Source: Cylicocyclus nassatus
Lineage: Eukaryota > Nematoda > Chromadorea > Rhabditida > Strongylidae
DNA length: 64,000 nucleotides
Assembly: GCA_958299035.1 (NCBI GenBank)
Contig: CATQJL010000112.1
Location: 5,192,123 to 5,256,122 of the forward strand
Direction of reading: 5' to 3'
Positions 43,897 to 56,600 of the stretch are shown here, one piece after another (position 1 is the stretch's first letter; each line of letters starts with the position of its first letter). The translations under genes were made by a program, and so were the position numbers. The notes beneath the pieces were generated by a model that was not told the origin of the DNA, searched no databases, and saw only the letters and a program-made list of their open reading frames with translations.

Positions 43897-44832
43897 ATGC
43901 AACATGTGCAAGTGAAACAAACGCTCAGTGACTATATGAGGACAACACCGGAAAGGCTCAAAATAATCGATGCATACTTGCTGTATATTCTTCTGACAGG
44001 GTTTGCTCAAGTAATGTTTTGTAAAAGAAAAACTCAACATTTAAACTCATTTCATTAGTTACTCTATCGTCTTCTTCTCGATTGGACGTCTCCATTCAAG
44101 ACATTTCTGTCAGGATTCATCTCCACATTGACATGCTTTGCGCTTGCTTGTGAGTTCTTTCATCTTTCAGCTTACTAACAAGGTTCTTAAGTTCTTCGCT
44201 AATTTGATGGTTAGTTTTGGGCTTCATTTGGGTCGGAAAACTTCTCTCACAGATGCAATTTACACAAACTGTTGACTTTTATTTCAGTTTTTCTTCGGCT
44301 AAACGTGAAGGAAATCGAAGCTGTGAAGAATAACGACGAAAAGAAAGCCGCCGTGAAGGATGTCTCAAAAAACGAAGATATAAAGAATGAAAAAAACGCC
44401 GCCAAGGATAACTCGGAAAACGAAGAAATAAGGAATGAAGAGAAGGTCTTGAAGGAAAATGGCGAAGACGAGGCCACGGAGGTGAACGATGATGAGGACA
44501 CGGAGGAGAACGACGAAAAGAAAGACGTAGAGATGAACAATGAAAACAAAGCCATGGATGAGAAAGACGACAGTGCTATAGAATCTAACGGCGAAAAGAA
44601 AGCGACGAAGGAAGATGATAACGACAAAGCCATGGAGATGAGCGAAGAAAACAAATCAATGAAGGACAACGGTAAAAATGAAGTCACAGAAAGAAAAGAC
44701 GAGAACAAACCCGTAAAGCTGTTTGACAAATACAAAGCAATGTTCTTTCAAATTTCGACCGAGCGCGCATTTGTTGAGTTCTTAATTGCACATGCAGTTT
44801 TTCACTTGATTGTTTTGAACTTTTTAAGTTAG
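43897..44832 (+). CDS. DAD1: DAD1 homologue (oligosaccharyltransferase subunit) with large charged insertion
   Basis: Exons 43897-44010, 44059-44149 and 44288-44832 join by GT-AG introns of 48 and 138 bases, giving 249 residues. DAD1/Ost2 is normally about 113. Exon 1 holds TPERLKIIDAYLLYILLTG, exon 2 the TM segment FKTFLSGFISTLTCFALA, and exon 3 opens FFLRLNVK and closes with ISTERAFVEFLIAHAVFHLI ... NFLS. All match the order and spacing of DAD1 (FLSGFIS, CLRLQ, ISPERAFADFLFASTILHL). DAD1 is a small ER-membrane subunit of the complex that N-glycosylates nascent proteins. Between RLNVK and the last TM segment lie ~136 residues (about 77-212) rich in Glu, Lys, Asp and Asn, absent from known DAD1. 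The frame is open throughout, so the insertion appears genuine. It may be a diverged paralogue. ATG 43897 directly follows TTTTTTAG. Confidence 0.88.
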
Positions 44833-45020
44833 ACGCTTTAATCTTTGTTTCCTTTCCGTGACTGATAAATTGCTAAAATGGGCTCAAATATTTCCATTCA
44901 ACGAGTTCGAAAGAGGCGAGTGTGCGTCTTGAAGTTGGGGAACGGTTTGAAAGTGCTCAAAACCAATTAAGGACCACGCGAGTTCTCAGGAACTACGAGG
45001 TAAAATGCTTAAACTTAATA

Positions 45021-45097
45021 TTAGGTTGTAACGAAAATTCCTGGGCAGTTCTGAACATTTCATTTTCAGCAACAAAAATCGCGACTGTGGAGATATA
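45021..45097. mobile_element. Mariner-type terminus remnant
   Basis: A TA followed by TTAGGTTGTAACGAAAATTC matches the TTAGGTTGTAAC family of termini (6646, 52900). The partner end is not seen, because another MITE begins at 45098. Confidence 0.5.
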
Positions 45098-45771
45098 CAG
45101 GGTGTCCCAAAAATGTGCCTACTGTTTGATTGTAAAATTCTCTCATAATGAAGTGTTTCGAGAAGCTTTAGGTACCGTTCTGTAGAGCATGGTTAAACTT
45201 AGACTTACAATGTGGAGCGAATGATAATCTATCGCCCTTCATTACTGTAGAATACGGTACGAACTTCGACAAGGATTTTAGGCCTTTGGAGGCTATATTC
45301 TGCCTCGGTAAAAAACCAAACAAGCCAAAATTTCTTATACTACGGTAGTAGGAGCCGCTGATTTCGAATTTGAAATTCTCATTTTACTGTGATGCTTCTT
45401 TCCTAAGTTATCCCAGTAAATCGTAATAACTCAATTTCCAGCATTCGTCAGAAATGTAATTACACCATCAAAAAAGGTGAAAACACTCGTAAAAAGTTGT
45501 TAGGTAGAATCAGCATGCGAGAAAACCCTAGTACACCATTTTTTCAGATCTTTTAAAAAGAATGTTGTTAGGCGATATATCTCACAATGGTTTTATACGC
45601 AAGAAGTTCCTACCGTAATCCTACGTAGAAGAGAGTTAGATGATTCGCTCCATACTATAAGTCTAAGTTTAACCTCGCTCTACACAACGGTACCTAAAGC
45701 TTCTCGAAACACTTCATTACAAAACAGTTATTTACAGTCAAACAGTAGACACATTTTTTTGGGACACCTTG
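45098..45771. mobile_element. Fold-back mariner-like MITE with CAGGGTGTCCC ends (674 bp)
   Basis: The left end CAGGGTGTCCCAAAAATGTG and right end TTTTTTGGGACACCTTG are inverted. TA is on each side (45096-45097, 45772-45773). Arms pair over ~170 bp, including AAAGCTTCTCGAAACACTTC (near 45695) and its mirror near 45150. Confidence 0.85.
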
Positions 45772-45909
45772 TATTTCAGACTGGGATGGTCTACACATTA
45801 AAGTTTTATGTCTTCTTTGTACTCGACTAGTAAACAATATACATTACATTGTGAAGAATCACGTGGGGCCCATAGCTCTTCTGCCGGTTGCACGTTTGCA
45901 ATATACTTG

Positions 45910-46160
45910 GGTTCGATCGAATAGAAATTCGATCATTCGAATAAAACATTCGAATATATTCGTATTCGAAATTCGATATTCGGAGTTCTTCCATTTTCGA
46001 ATAATATACTAACTCGAATAGTTGAGAAAACAGGGTTTCGAATAAAATTCGATAACTCGAATAAGCAAAAAACGGGGTTTCGAATAGATTTTATTCGAAT
46101 TTTTTATTCGAATGTTTATTCGAATTCGTAATCATGTACTCCGTATTCAGATTATTCGAC
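45910..46160. repeat. ATTCGAAT-type satellite, block 1
   Basis: Irregular repetition of TTCGAATA, ATTCGATA and CGAATAAAA. The AT-rich, partly palindromic runs have no fixed period. Confidence 0.8.
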
Positions 46161-46399
46161 TTTGTTGCACAGCCAACTGCTGAGTATGAAGCTCACTTCG
46201 TCCGCGTTTTTTTTCACAAAACTCGGTAATGCATCTTTTGCATACCTTTGAACTGTATGGAGAGTCGCATTCTTCCGACTGCTTGCGACAGCAAAAAAAT
46301 CATATGTGGATTTTAATTGATGTTTTTTCGATCAATGAGATTGTTCGCACTGCTATTGGCACCAAATCAGCAAAGAAGATTTCAAATTGAAGCTCATGT

Positions 46400-46800
46400 T
46401 CTGCGTTCATACTGAATTGAGATGGCTGTTCTTCTTTCTTTGCATTGCTCATTTTTGGAAAATCTTGAGCAACGAGGTTGGGAGTTGGTACAAGGGGGTA
46501 AATGAGGGTGCTGATTATGAACAAAAATTTACTTTATCGATTTTATCGATTTTTGAAAAATCTTGGGCTACGGGGTTGGGAGTTGGTACAAGGGGTAAGT
46601 GAGGGTGCTGATTATGGATAAAGATTTGCTTCATCGATTTTCGTTTTGGAAAATTTTGAGCTACGAGGTTGGGAGTTGGTACAAAGGGGTAAGTGAGGGT
46701 GCTGATTGAAACCGAAATCTATTTCATTGATTTCAGCAATTTCTGGAAAATTTTGAGCTAGGAGTTGGTATAGGGGATACTAGGGGGCTGATTATGATTG
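46400..46800. repeat. Four ~110-bp tandem units related to the Helitron 5' repeat
   Basis: Each unit contains GGGAGTTGGTACAAGGGGTAA, AGTGAGGGTGCTGATTATG and ATCGATTTTATCGATTTT. These are the reverse complement of parts of the 120-bp units at 2341-2700. The array lies between two ATTCGAA satellite blocks, with no Helitron terminus visible. Confidence 0.8.
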
Positions 46801-46854
46801 GATCAGCTTTAGCCAGATATGTCGGCAAGTTTGAAATGTGATTGCTTTAGTTAT

Positions 46855-47150
46855 TCGATAAATCATTCGAATATTGATTCGAAATTCGACTTCCAATGTT
46901 CGAATATATTCGATATTCATTCATTTGATATTTTTGATTTTCCGAATTTATTCGAAATTCATTCATTCCATATTTTTGATTTTCCGAATTTATTCGAAAT
47001 TCATTCATTCGATATTTTTTGGTTTTCCGAATTTATTCGATATTCGTTTATTCGAGATTTTTTATTTTCGAATTATTCAATATTCGTTTATTCGAAATTT
47101 TTTCTTTCTGAATTTATTCGATATTCATTCATTCGATGAAAAATTATCGA
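46855..47150. repeat. ATTCGAAT-type satellite, block 2
   Basis: About five units of ~46 bp with TTCATTCATTCGATATTTTT and GATTTTCCGAATTTATTCGA. The Ile/Phe/Ser-rich ORFs over it (46819-47239) are repeat artefacts. Confidence 0.85.
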
Positions 47151-47159
47151 ATTACCCAA

Positions 47160-47615
47160 GTATAGTTTGCAAGATTCGAATTCCTTCCGGTCCAATTTGC
47201 CTGATATGGACTTACAATCTGCCCACTTTCTTTTGTTAGAAGCTCTATTGTGGCAATGGTGAAAACAGAACATCTATTGTTTGGACGTTGTCATTACTCA
47301 ATATGAATTTGTCGTGACCGTACATTACAGAAGTGCAGTTGACTACGTTGTATTTGTTTGTTACTAGCGACTGCCGCTAAACAAATAGATTATCATATGT
47401 ACAAGGAGAAGAAAATAATTTTGAGTTGGTTTTTCAAACAATTTTGTAAAAGTACTTATCATTGTGCTGATCAGATGAGTAAGCAAACAACTCAGTGTCT
47501 ATAATTTCATCATGTTTCATTCTGCATAAAACATTCATTAACTTTTGTAAATCTTTTTAGTCGTATACTGTTATTCATATTTGAGATATTTGCTTGATAA
47601 CAACTGATATTAGCA
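47160..47615. other. Downstream flank of the peptidase gene
   Basis: AT-rich sequence with no recognised feature. On the minus strand it would hold the 3' untranslated region of the DPP IV-like gene; a specific AATAAA was not assigned. Confidence 0.4.
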
Positions 47616-47623
47616 AAGCACTG

Positions 47624-50600
47624 TTAACCACGTTTGGCGCAATTGCTCAAAAATGCAGTTAATTTTCGGAGAAAATGGCCTTGTACTGCATGTAGCATGT
47701 GATCCTGATTTGGATAAAGCTGTAAAACACTTTGGTCTTTCAATCAATGGCTTCTTGGAACCGCTCACCACAAGATCGAAATCAATACCATTATTCTGTA
47801 GAGCCTCTATGAAGAGAGCACTGTGTTGGAAATGAACATTATCTGAAATAAGTGGCTGCTATCTTTTATATTCGAAGTGGCTAAAAGCGAGTAGAAAAAC
47901 GAATTTATCCAGATCAACTAACCATCATGCAAGCCATGAACGAGTAATAAACGAGTCTCCCTAAAATTTTCCACGTCGTTGGTGATATCGTTCTCGTTGT
48001 ATATAGAGACATCTGCATTCCCCATATGTTTCTCGGTATAGTAAGCGTCTGCAATGCTTGATGTAATCTCATCATTCATACAGCTTCTGAAGGTGTATGT
48101 TACGGTAGTAGAGGAAGTTAGCCACGGGAGCCACTGAAATGGCGCATTTGAAGAGACCCAAGGGCGCCCGTTCGGTAATCAAAGCAGAAGCGTAGCCGCC
48201 GTATGACCATCCTGAGACAGTAATCCGCGTATCATCCAAGAATGGATATTTGGCAATAACTTTTCTGAACAGAACATTACAATTAAGCAGATTTTGAGGT
48301 TTGCTTACTGTATGCCATCTATCTGATCTTGAATCTCCACCGTGCCTAGCGCGCCATAGAATGCACTACGGTATTTCCAACCTCTGCCAGTGGAACCGCG
48401 CCCGTCGATCTGATATCAAACTTTCTTGATCAGATCATAATAAAAAAACCCACCGTCACTATTGCATAACCAAGTGCGAGGGGGGCGATCCAAAGTGGTT
48501 CATTTGTCCATTGATCGTTAGCCATTGTTTCTTCAGTAGGACCAGCATAACTGAAACTTCATTGTAGGTTGGAAATTTGAGAATGAGTCTCATAGTCTCC
48601 ACTCATTGTTAATATATTGATTGGCACATAAGTTTTGCAGCTTTTCCCATAATTTTTGTCATATTTAACATAGCACCCTCAGTCTCTGGCATCATGTAGA
48701 CTGTGACGTAAGCTGCAAGCCTGCGCAAACCGTCTAATTTTTGATAGCGTAGTTGAAAAAATTTGAACCTTTTAAAACCCTTTGAAAGTCGAGTTCTCAC
48801 GGTTTTTCGGTGAACATAAAACGGTAAAAAACCTGAATCAAGCACATCAAAAAGGAATCATAGGCAGCATGTAGCTAGAAGTTGACACATTGGAATTAGT
48901 AACAAAAGTGAAATTCAAAGGCAAATAAGATAAGACGTCTTTAAGAAGTAGAAGAAGTCAAATGCGTCAAATCTGGAGGACAGTCTGTCAATAACAAAGC
49001 TGCGAAACTTTGCACAGGGTAATCCAATACTCTGAATGCGAATATCATATTCATTTGTCGCCGATGGAATTCATTCCGTGACCTCACGAAAGAGGGCTTT
49101 CCATGCAGAACGGGTCTCATTTTTGTTATCAGCATGTCGAATAACCCCCACAGGCGAAATTAAAGCAAAATCTGACGTAGTCTTTTTTCCCATTTACTTC
49201 AAACCTACCGTAACTCTTACATGAAATGGCAAAATTCGGCAAAAATGTCTGCAATTGCAGTTTACATCATAATCCTTATACTGCCAGAATGAATGCGCTA
49301 CGTTCCAAAGACAAAAGTTGTATAAAAAGTTGCATTACTTATGTGCCAACCCAATACTTCCGCGTTCTTTTGCAGGCGGAATCAAGCTGCTACACAAATG
49401 AGATGGATTCGCTTTGGCTTTAAGAATCTCACGTTCTTTCTCATAATGTAACGATCTTTGACAACCTAGGGTTTTGTAAAAAGCAAGACAAGCATGGAAT
49501 ACTGGGAGACTTTCTCATTCCCTCACAGGTCCTTGTAAGTCCGGATCAATTTTGTATTTGGCTTTCTCTGTTTAATTCGCTGTCCCTTCCCCCTCCCCAT
49601 CCCCTCCTTCACATGCTCGCTGTGTTTCATCTTTCTCCCTGCGTACCACTGCAGTGCGACATCCCAAGCCCCGTCTCTTTTCAAGCGTTGACTTCTCGAA
49701 GGATTCCGTTTTGATATGCCGGATTCCTGTGATTCTGAGACGTTCGCGCATCTCTTTCCCTGGAATTTCTGTTCAAAGGTGTTTTCGCAATCTCAAGCTA
49801 CTATGTAGACTTTGGTTAGCACACTATAATCTTCCTAGGAATTCGTTTGTGAAAAGAGTGCTGAGGGCTTGAGCTTGTCGTTGCCAACTTCATGTCTAGA
49901 GCGTACGGCGGAGGGCGACATCTCCAGTGAGATGAGCTGCGGGGGATGACTACTGTGCGTTGATATAAACCGTCGCGCAATGTACAGTCGAGTAGATTAG
50001 TCGGTAAGTATAGTGCCCCGCGGTGCCGAGACTTTGCCGCAAAATTTGCGCGTGAAGGGAGAGCTACGCTTAAAATGTCAGCATCTTGCAGCGCAAATTT
50101 TACCACACACGGCACTGCAAGCATTCTATGTCTGCCAACAAAATACTCGACTGTACCTAGTCTTCATTGTAGTATTTTGTGTTGCTGCAATACGCACCTG
50201 AAGCATAGTAATAGGCTGTATCAAACGGCATCGATCCCGCGCTGGTATGCTCTGCAATGTCGCATTTCGTGTGCGATATGCCTTGACGCTTAGCCAGGCG
50301 TCACACCGCACCGTCGCTAGTTGCCGCAGGCGCGACATCACATGAACGATGCTATTTGATACAGCATATATGTATTCGCTCAACTACATCAGATATGAGT
50401 TTGTTAACAACCTTATTTTATGAGAAGAGTGTGATCATTTACCTACAACATTGAGGATTATAGGAGTATAGGATTAGAGAAAACTGATAATGCCTATGGT
50501 AAAGAAGCAGATAATTTTGAAGACTTACACTCTCAGCAGTACTGGAAAAACGTGGCTTGAGTTTCGACCGGGTGGAAGCATAATTTTCACCAGCGCTTCT

Positions 50601-53600
50601 GAATGCCATTATTGCAGAAACGAATAGCAGATAGGATTAGAGAAAACTGATAATGCTATGGTAAAGAAACAGACAAGATATAACAGATATAACGAATACA
50701 TATATAATAGTACGCTTCTCCTATGTTATCCTATCTTTTTTGAATTTGAGAATTATTCAGGCCTTTTCCTCTGAGGGCGATTCTTAGATGTTATGATAGT
50801 TGGCTTTCTGTCGCATAGGGTTGGGCCAGACTATGCTGAGAAAGCGGCGTAACTACGTAAGCTGCGTACGCCGCGTAATCTCTCCCAACCCAAGGCAAAA
50901 CACTTTGCTTGGACGATAGGGAACGTTGCGTAATCGATGCCTACTATTGAGTCAGCTTGAGAGCTTTGTCAGATTGTAACCCCAGATAGATTCTAGAAGC
51001 TTGTTTCTATTATAGTACCCTAAGATTTTTTAGCGGAAAAGAAGTTCTCACAAGGAAAGGATACTTAGTCGAAAGCACCAATCCAAATGAAACATATATC
51101 ATCTTAAAGCGCTTGAAACGCTGATTTCAAATCTGCAGTTTCTAGCTGCGGAGCGGTTTGTAGAAGGAGTTATGAAGGATGCTCCCCTCTGGGATTTAGG
51201 CGTCCTCGAGCGGTCTTCCCTTATCTGTAAGCACTGCAGAAGAGTATCAGCTGATGGCAACTGACCTAATGGTAAGTAACTTGAATGAAGATTACAGTAA
51301 AGATTGTAATACTGATATTACTCTAGTTTTTTCAACACTTCTAACTTCGATTCGTATCCACATCATCAGAAGTTTCATGCTTTAGGGCTCTAAAGCCATT
51401 TAGAAGTTTAATTTAGCATGCGAAGAGGATTAAAACCTTGACACTCTCTTTATCAAGCACGTCACTTACCACTAGGTCAGTTGCCACAGTTGGTACTCCT
51501 CTACAGTGCTCATAGGTAGGGGGAGACCTGGTGGAGGGCGCCTCAACCTCAGAGGAAACACCCCTCATAACTCCCTCTACAAAACCGCTCAGCAGCTAGA
51601 AACTGCAGATTTAGAATCAGCGTTTCAAGCGCTCTAAGATAATATATGTCTCATCTGGATTGGTGCTTTCGACCAAGTATCCTCTCCTTGTCAGAGGCAC
51701 GATAAAGAAAAAAAATTGCCCAACGATTTTTCTTGTTAGGTTTTCATAAATATGATAGATTTGATACATAAAACAGAAGAACCAAGCCTTTGTAGAGTTA
51801 ATTTCGATTTCAAAAAACATCTACTAACTTTCCACTTGAATTTTTTATCTCTACATTTCGAATGAACAATTGTTTTTGTTACCGGGGTGCTGCGCAGTCA
51901 AGTATAGTATAGGCTGCTGCCTGACGAAGGTGCTGTTCATTCGGGCGCGAACGCGGTTTCATTAGCTGCAGAGCGCGTGAGGCGCGGGATTTACAACAGT
52001 GAAGGTACACGCGCTCAGCGTTCGCGCCCGCTCAACTACTACTGCTTATACGCCTTCGTCATGCAGCAGCCTTTACAAAAAAATCATTCTTCACGTCTTC
52101 ACGCAGACTGCGAGCTTATCAAAAAATATTTTATATACTGTTAGGTGGTCCGAAAGTTCGTGCCGTTTTTCAGACCCAAGCCCAAACCACCTAATGATAG
52201 ACAAATGCTCTAATCAATTTCCGATGCAGAATTTCCTCCTTTTTTTAACAATCGTATTTTGTTCAAATTGATGTCCCTCGGATAGTCGTCAGAATTCCCA
52301 ACCCATGATTTTTGCCCATCCTGAGTTTGGCTACCGTTTCCAAGTTTTAGACTAGATTTGATAACAACTGCATACAATAAACAAAATGCAACACAACATT
52401 TTTTGGCAACCCTAGCCGATTTCTCAAATTTTTTGAAAATATTTTCTGAAGCTATCAAATCCCATATTTGGGCATCCCAATCCTCACAGAACAATAAACG
52501 TGCAGCAACCAGAGTGTCATTTGATGCAGTTTTTTCTGCTCTTTCTAAAAAACTTCTTTCATTCCTGATTTGTATAATATTTAATGAAAAAATCATTATA
52601 ATTCTTCTTTCCAGCCTCGTCCCAGGCTGTACCCAGAAAGTTTGGATTCTACAGGGTGCGGCAAAAGTCTGGGAGCCTAGTACTTTTTCGTACAAAACGA
52701 GAAGGGAAGTACCTAGAAACGAAAAATTTGGCGCACGCATAATTCGAACCATTGCAGATACAGCCCAGTTTTTGAATTGCAAAACTACTTCTTTTGGCCA
52801 TCCACGCACCCTACAAAATCTTCGCAAGTCCACCTGTCATGGCACGCAGGCAGTCGTAATAGAATTCGCCCCAAGCCTTCACAATAACTGCTTCTTTTAT
52901 TAGGTTGTAACAAAATTGATGCAGGTTTTGAATTCCAACCGCAATAAGTCATACACTTCTTATTTCTAACTAGGTTGCAAAGTACCATTCGATAGAGCAA
53001 AGCAAGCTCTACAAGATGGCCATCTTGCTTTAGCAACAACTCTGATCCACCACGGGTTTCGAGCCAAGCACTAAAAAGATTCAACTGCCCGAAAAATTGA
53101 GAAAAATCGTAACTTAACCTACAAAAATTCTAACTTGCTCACGTAAACACTATTCGCATAGGACATCTATATGCGCCTTTGCCGTATTTTTTTCTGTTAG
53201 AAATCAAGTAAACGGAAATTTTCGTGCATTTGCCAAAGTGTTGCTGTGCCGTTCTCACATAAGTAATTGTATACTACAAATCTGTAGAAGTATAAACGTA
53301 AATTTTCAGCTCTCTACGAGCTTTAGTTCTCGAGAAATCTGAATTTTAGCTTGGACCACATGACAAGCGAAAACTGTATTCGATATTTTTCGAGAACTAA
53401 AGCTTGTAGAGAGCTGGAAATTCACGTTTATACTTCTACAGGTTTGTAGTGTACAACTACGTATGTGGGAACGGCACAGCATCACTTTGACAAACGCACG
53501 AAAATTTCCGTTTTCTTGATTTCTAACAGAGAAAAAAATACGACAAAGGCGTATATATTAGGTCATTCCGAAAGTAATTTCGCTTTTTTCAAACGGGCGC

Positions 53601-56600
53601 CACATTTGATTGAACAAAGGTTTCTAAGCATTCGATGCAGAATTTCATTCTCTTTCAGATGGTTATGAAATTGTTGCAAAATAGTCAATGAGCTTTTAGA
53701 AAATAACCAAAATCTGCGACCCATCCTTTTTTGAGATGGTCAAGTTTCGCGATTTTTTAAAACATTCATAACAAACCTGAGAAGGAGTTCAAGTAAGGGT
53801 TCGATAGAGTAAACCTTATAGAATACAGCACTACTTTTTCTCTTTCTCGTAGCTCGCCGTAATTTTTTAAAAGATTTTTCAACAGAACCATCGGATTTTG
53901 GCAGGCCCACCTCAGTCACAATCCCATCAAACATCATAGTTTTTCGTAATTTGAGACTACCAAGATGGTAAAGATGGTACTATGAGCTAGTATTAATTTT
54001 ACAAAGCAAGTGAGGGTTTACGGGTTCGAAATATCAAATTTCGAGTTTTTAAGGGCAGCCTGGGGCTCGCTAAAAAAGAGCTATGATGATTTCTCTTCGG
54101 AAACTAAACGAATCGAAAACAAAAAACAATTATTAGAAAGAGGAGAACATGCTGAATCGAATAGTGCGCGAGCTGCTCTTCTTTTGATGTTCTACGAAGA
54201 TTTAGCTGCCCAAGTATGGAAATCGGTAGGATCAGTTAAAATTCTGCTAAAAATATATGGCAAGCTATGGAAAGGAGTGAAAAGCAGTACTGTATTCTGT
54301 AAGGTTTACTCTATCGAACCGTTACTTGAACTCCTTCTGAGGATTGACAGGAAAGTTTTAAAAAATCGTGAAACTTGATCATCTCAAAAAGCATGGGTCG
54401 CAGATTTTGGTCATTTTCTGTAAGCTCATTGACTGTTTTGCAACAATTTCATAATCGTTAGAAAAGAATAAAATTCTGCATCGAATGCTTCCAAGATCTC
54501 TCAGGAACCTTTGATCCATCAAATGTGGCGCTCGTTTGAAAAAAGCGAAATTACTTTCGGAGTGACCTAATAGATATCCTATGTGAATAGTGTTTATGTG
54601 AGCAAGTTAGAATTTTTGTAGGTTTTTTTATGAATTGAGCTACGATTTTTCTCAATTTTTCGGACAATTGAATCTTTTTAGTTTTTGGCTCGAAACTCGT
54701 GGTAGATCAGAGTTGTTGCTAAAGCAAGATAGCGTTCTTGTAGAGCTTGCTTCGCTCTATCGAATGGTACTTTGCAACCTAGTTAGGAATGAGAAGTGTA
54801 TGACTTACTGCGGTTGGAATTCAAAACCTGCATTAATTTTGTTACAACCTAATACCTTGGCAAATGTGAAGCACGATAGGGCAAGCTTCTATCTACAATA
54901 TGCTTCCAAAAGAATTTTTTGCATTGCTTAGGAATAAAAATATTGGATTTTCAATTAAAAACATGTGTTTGTCTTATACCGGAATTTTGGCTACAATCGC
55001 GCGAATAAAAACTTGAAATTGTCGTTTAAAAAGTATAAAAAGTGTTCCCATGGCCGAATTTCAATAGATTTTAATTTAGAAGACATATGCAAAAAATATA
55101 GCCTTGGTCTCAGTGCCTGTTGCGCTTCTATAGCTTTTAAATTTGTTCTGAAGACGGATTTCCACTGGCACGTAGGTAATATTCGTAAACTTTTATTTTC
55201 CGTTTATGCAAGAACACCTCCTGGCAAAAGCAAAACTAAGATTCGATAGTGCAAAGCCTCTTCTATATTGTGTGCATTGCAGCGTTGTAAAATGTTAACA
55301 GCATCTCTAGTTATAGCAAGGTTGTAAATATCGAAATGTCTGGTTTTTTCGCTCTGCAAAAGTACTAGTTTGGAAGTTTCCAATCTTACAAAAACGTATG
55401 GCAGCCATCTCCAGCTAGATAAAGTGTGTTTTGTAGAGGATGACCGCAGCATCATGTGGCATAAAATTGAAATCAAAATCACCAGTACTTTTGGAATTGC
55501 AATACTGCAAATTTAGGATCCCAGACTTTTGCCGCACCCTGTAGTATCTTGAACAGCTAGACACTCAGTTGCTCGCTAAAATTAGCGTTAAGTGTTAAGC
55601 TGTTTTTGGAAGCTTCAAATATCGAAGATTTAACAACGTTTGAAGCCATTGTGTAACTTCGCAAAAGTAAAGACTCTGGAAAAAGTAAATAAAGAACTGT
55701 TGAAAAGTTATCTCAAGAGGCTAAAAGAGGATTCATTGTATAGCATTTTATTTATTCTATCCAATTGTTATCAAAGACTAGTCCAAAAGTTAGAAATGGA
55801 AATTTTGAAGAGACATAGCCAAACTCAGGATGGGTAAAAAGGGTGCTGAAGTTTTTCACGATTATTCGAGCGGACTCCAAAAGAATCGGAACAAAAATAA
55901 GCGTTAGAGAAAGGAAGAAATTCTGCAACGAACACTGTTTAAAGCATTTGTCTATCATCATTCCAAGTAGTTTGAGCATGGGTCTGATAAACGGGCATGA
56001 ACTTTTGGACCCACCTAATTACATAGGTCCAAAATTACTGTCTTACCGAAACGAATATTTTAGCACACCGCTGACATTATGACTATTTTCTAATTATGTG
56101 GGCATCTCAAATAAGGGATTAGCACTTTAACCTCAGAGAGTATAAAACTCAAATAATCCCATTAAGATATTTTCTCATTACTATACCAACCTATAGCTTA
56201 CCGTAACCATCTTCTAAGGGAACGATATCACTTATAACCTCTGGTAAAATTGTCGCGGCCACCTTTTCAATGAAGTCCTTCCTGTGTATATTAAACCCTA
56301 AACGTTACTGTTTCAATTCGCAGAGGGAAATCAAAGTGCTTACAATTCTCCACGCCATCAGAAGTGATTTCACCGAGGTAGAAAAGTTCAGGGGAAGGAC
56401 CCTTTAAAAAGCGGTATGCCCTGAGAAATACATGACAGACTTTCGACAACCTTGCAATGGATGATGATGTGCTTGAAGCTGCTGTGGATGTAATGACTCT
56501 GATAAGTGCAGTTTTCAAATTGGCAAGTTACACATTTCCATGCAATAGCGTTTGTCTAAAATAGACTAACAGAAAAGATTTAAGAGTTTTAAAATTACCG

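Larger units (their letters stand above)
52652..55541. mobile_element. Second-level nested MITE (CAGGGTGCGGC ends)
   Basis: CAGGGTGCGGCAAAAGTCTG at the left is mirrored by CAGACTTTTGCCGCACCCTG at the right, with TA at 52650-52651 and 55542-55543. It inserted into the outer fold-back element and later received the next one. Confidence 0.85.
52141..56018. mobile_element. Outermost of four nested MITEs (TTAGGTGG ends)
   Basis: The left end TTAGGTGGTCCGAAAGTTCG and right end ...ATGAACTTTTGGACCCACCTAA are inverted. Arms 52141-~52650 and ~55542-56018 pair well (ATGATAGACAAATGC near 52193 with GCATTTGTCTATCAT near 55949). No clean TA pair was seen. It lies in the peptidase intron between exons 56280-56202 and 50598-50529. 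Confidence 0.75.

Noticed and set aside
44247..44735. Ser/Phe-rich minus-strand ORF of 162 codons
   Set aside because: It is the antisense of the Lys/Glu-rich insertion in the DAD1 exon.
46819..47239. Ile/Phe/Ser-rich ORFs
   Set aside because: They are translations of ATTCGAA satellite.
52210..52833. 207-codon minus-strand ORF with transposase-like look
   Set aside because: It crosses a MITE boundary at 52652 and has no DDE/D motif. Its length reflects chance openness in fold-back sequence.
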